A stretch of 6,874 bases of DNA from DASULK01 sp036381835 (GTDB lineage: Bacteria; Actinomycetota; Actinomycetes; Mycobacteriales; Micromonosporaceae): positions 1 through 6,874 of the forward strand of contig DASVCA010000082.1 of assembly GCA_036381835.1 (NCBI GenBank), read 5' to 3'. Numbering within the stretch: the first letter of the stretch is position 1; each line of letters opens with the position of its first letter. The notes under the pieces were generated by a model, which saw only the letters and a list, made by a program, of their open reading frames with translations, was not told the origin of the DNA and did no database searches. Shown piece after piece: positions 5,482-6,874 of the stretch. A program made the translations under genes and the position numbers.

Positions 5482-6259
5482 CGATCCCGGTCGATGGCTG
5501 CCGATCCGCCTATTCCTCTCGGTCCGGCCCCTGGCGGGCGCGCTAGCGGGCGTGGTCCTGCTCGCCGCGCTGGCCGCCTGGTTCGGGCTGGCCGAAGCAC
5601 CGTTGCCCACCGCGGTGGAGCAGGGGAAGGCCCGAATTCCGCTGTGGCGGCTGCTCGCCATGGGCGTCATGGTCCTGCCAGTCGTCGCGATGCACAGCTC
5701 ACTGGCCGACTTGGAGGTCGTGGCCACCCGAAGATTGCGCGCCCTGCAGCGATCCGTCCTAGCCGGGATTGGCACTGTATCGGCGCTGATCTACCTCGGC
5801 AGTTGTGCTCTGGTGATGCAGGGAGCCGTCGTCGGGATTGTCGCGCGGTCGCTGCTCGCCTGGTTCGGCTTGGCCCTACTCTCCGGGGCTGTACTGGAAT
5901 GGCGGCTGGCTTGGGCTGTGCCAACGGTGGTGGCCGTGGTGCTCTGGTACTGGGGCCACGATGGCGCGGGGCGGTACGAGTGGTGGGAATTCAGTGCCCG
6001 CCCTCATGACGACATGCCTAGTCTGTTGATCAGTGTGACACTATTCGTCGCTGGACTCGTCGCGTTCGCCGCCACGCCGTGGCGTCTTCGTTCCTGGCGC
6101 CGCTGGCTGCCGACTCGGGCCCGGGCCGGGCGGGGAGCCGTCCGACAGGCATTGGATCGGCCACACCGCACCGACACCACCGCCAACGGTGGATGGAACT
6201 GTCAAGCGGACGGCTCTGTCTCACATCCGGTGGTGACCGAACGTAATCGATCTTCTTGA
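5453..6259 (+). CDS. 6-TM membrane protein, probable second ABC permease subunit
   Basis: 268 residues from GTG 5453, chosen because AGGTGA (5442-5447) lies 5 bases upstream; GTG 5444 would add three residues but has no properly spaced ribosome site. It overlaps the previous gene by 29 bases, so it is translated with it. Helices at about 27-46, 64-83, 101-121, 133-149, 152-168 and 189-208; the Arg-rich loop at 90-100 and the basic tail from 211 put both ends inside. The loop MHSSLADLE (80-88) and the Trp/Glu-rich outer loop near YEWWEF (175-180) are distinctive. The last 30 residues (Asp/Thr/Asn/Ser-rich) look unstructured. No named family was recognised. With six helices and this context it likely pairs with the seven-helix protein to form the transport channel. 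Confidence 0.75.
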   Translation: MDATANRSGDDPGRWLPIRLFLSVRPLAGALAGVVLLAALAAWFGLAEAPLPTAVEQGKARIPLWRLLAMGVMVLPVVAMHSSLADLEVVATRRLRALQRSVLAGIGTVSALIYLGSCALVMQGAVVGIVARSLLAWFGLALLSGAVLEWRLAWAVPTVVAVVLWYWGHDGAGRYEWWEFSARPHDDMPSLLISVTLFVAGLVAFAATPWRLRSWRRWLPTRARAGRGAVRQALDRPHRTDTTANGGWNCQADGSVSHPVVTERNRSS

Positions 6260-6295
6260 GATGTGATCCGTGTCCCCGCGCTACCGTAGCTCGGC

Positions 6296-6601
6296 TCAAG
6301 CCGGCCCCGTCATCACGGCGTGGGGCGGCCGCGGCAATCGGCCGGGTGAGGCCGAGGCCCGCCAGGCTTGCCCGAGGGTGAGCGACCCGGCCCGACCGAC
6401 CGGAGCGAACATCACCGTCGGCTGCTCCCACCACGACGGACGACGATGCCGGGGCGGCCCGGCCCGATGCCGACCACCATCCACAACCGCCCGCACATCA
6501 CCGGTCAACTGCGCACGCACGAACCGCCACCGCCGCGCCGCCGCACCACGACGATCACGCCATCCCCACACCAGCGAAACCAGCCGACCCACCACACTCA
6601 C
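6296..6601 (-). CDS. Small hypothetical protein (WEQPT / WRA type) with altered C-terminus
   Basis: 101 residues from GTG 6601, whose GTGA overlaps the stop of the gene upstream on the minus strand, indicating co-translation. The first third is a Trp/Leu segment then Arg-rich (VGRLVSLVWGW, then RRWRFVRAQ). Residues 61-82 contain PSWWEQPTVMFAPVGRAGSL and then LTLGQAWRA. Small proteins with a WEQPT...LTP.Q.WRA pattern are familiar to me from Micromonosporaceae, with no known function. The C-terminus is odd: after WRASASPGR the left relic has a stop, but here the frame runs 13 residues further to TGA 6298-6296, exactly past the repeat boundary at 6339. That suggests the native 3' end was replaced at a recombination junction. 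It is convergent with the cassette. Confidence 0.6.
   Translation of the reverse strand: MSVVGRLVSLVWGWRDRRGAAARRWRFVRAQLTGDVRAVVDGGRHRAGPPRHRRPSWWEQPTVMFAPVGRAGSLTLGQAWRASASPGRLPRPPHAVMTGPA
6339..6364. repeat. Right copy of 26-bp direct repeat flanking the cassette
   Basis: 25/26 identical to 2251-2276, same orientation, about 4.09 kb away. It is the WRASASPGR-coding end of the small gene. Just outside it, CGGCCG at 6326-6331 and 6339-6344 can pair around a 7-base loop, a weak hairpin at the junction. Confidence 0.75.
6568..6593. repeat. Right copy of the second repeat block
   Basis: 24/26 identical to 2287-2312. In this copy it lies in the intact small gene, 203 bases from the first block. 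CGCCA occurs at both ends of the interval (6360-6364 and 6558-6562), a short repeat that could have mediated the deletion seen in the left copy. Confidence 0.7.
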
Positions 6602-6874
6602 CGCCGACCCTCCGCCCGCTGCTGCAACCGCCGCATCAAATGCACCAGCGACCGCGACTGCGCCAGGTCGATGTACCACCGCTCCCGGGACTCCTCATCC
6701 GTCGAGAACTCCAACATCACCCCACCGGGCGTCAACGACGGACCCACATCCATCCGCCACAACCCCGCAGCCACCTGAATCACCTCATCCCCCCGCGGCG
6801 CCGCACACGTCAACCCCGACAGATGCAGACCCGACGCACAATCCGGCCCACCCACACACCACGACGGATGAGTA
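6598..6874 (-). CDS. Hypothetical protein with HPSWC motif, partial
   Basis: An open frame enters from the right edge and stops at TGA 6600-6598; 91 residues are visible. It begins THPSWCVGGPDC and continues through SGLHLSGL, then LWRMDVGPSLTPGGVMLEFS, ending with LAQSRSLVHLMRRLQQ. The H-P-S-W-C...C...H spacing resembles small actinobacterial proteins of the DUF6907 kind, where Cys/His residues may bind metal; this is recognition from memory. The start is probably beyond the window; GTG 6855 is possible but would discard the HPSWC motif. Its stop overlaps the start of the next leftward gene (GTGA), so the two are coupled. No function can be assigned. Confidence 0.6.
   Translation of the reverse strand, partial: THPSWCVGGPDCASGLHLSGLTCAAPRGDEVIQVAAGLWRMDVGPSLTPGGVMLEFSTDEESRERWYIDLAQSRSLVHLMRRLQQRAEGRR

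Noticed and set aside
2251..6364. Reading the cassette as a composite transposon or integrative element with att sites
   Set aside because: No transposase, integrase, terminal inverted repeats or short target duplication is visible. The repeats are coding remnants of a small gene, so only recombination in general can be argued.
1..6874. tRNA, rRNA, CRISPR array or riboswitch
   Set aside because: Nothing resembling a tRNA cloverleaf, rRNA sequence, regularly spaced repeats or a known riboswitch core was recognised on either strand.

Overview
The window looks like chromosomal DNA of a high-GC actinomycete. The GTG starts, strong G/C third-position bias, four-base GTGA overlaps, U-less GC hairpins and leaderless-looking starts all fit. 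The wording of several proteins (the GCS2-type ligase, and the small WEQPT/WRA protein near the right edge) suggests Micromonosporaceae, but that is recognition from memory, not a database result.

Layout. (1) 1-894, minus: the first 298 codons of a GCS2/COG2170 'glutamate-cysteine ligase' family protein, running off the left edge. (2) 1095-1673, minus: a YceI-family lipocalin-like protein with a strong hairpin after its stop. (3) 1764-2261, plus: a MarR-family regulator divergent from yceI. The space between them holds a 7-bp-arm palindrome overlapping the likely yceI -10, so the regulator probably controls its neighbour and perhaps itself. (4) 2262-2591: a gap holding an internally deleted relic of a small gene whose intact homologue lies at 6296-6601. 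(5) 2592-6259, plus: a co-directional cassette of a class I SAM methyltransferase, an ABC ATPase, a 7-TM membrane protein with a large four-cysteine C-terminal domain predicted outside the cell, and a 6-TM membrane protein. The last three overlap at their ends and are almost certainly one operon encoding an ABC transporter complex. (6) 6296-6874, minus: two small overlapping genes, one cut by the right edge.

The cassette is richer in A/T than its flanks in places (28 G/C of 60 bases, 47%, in 3481-3540, counted by hand). It lies between two partly matching copies of the same small-gene sequence: 25/26 and 24/26 matching blocks at 2251-2312 and 6339-6593. This suggests it entered the MarR/YceI locus by recombination, with one junction at 6339, where the right-hand gene has lost the stop codon still visible in the left relic. 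No integrase, transposase, tRNA, rRNA or CRISPR array is visible.

The best candidate for something undescribed is the methyltransferase-ABC-membrane cassette, above all the exposed Cys-rich domain with its C-I-W-P-E-H motif. Its substrate cannot be told from the sequence.
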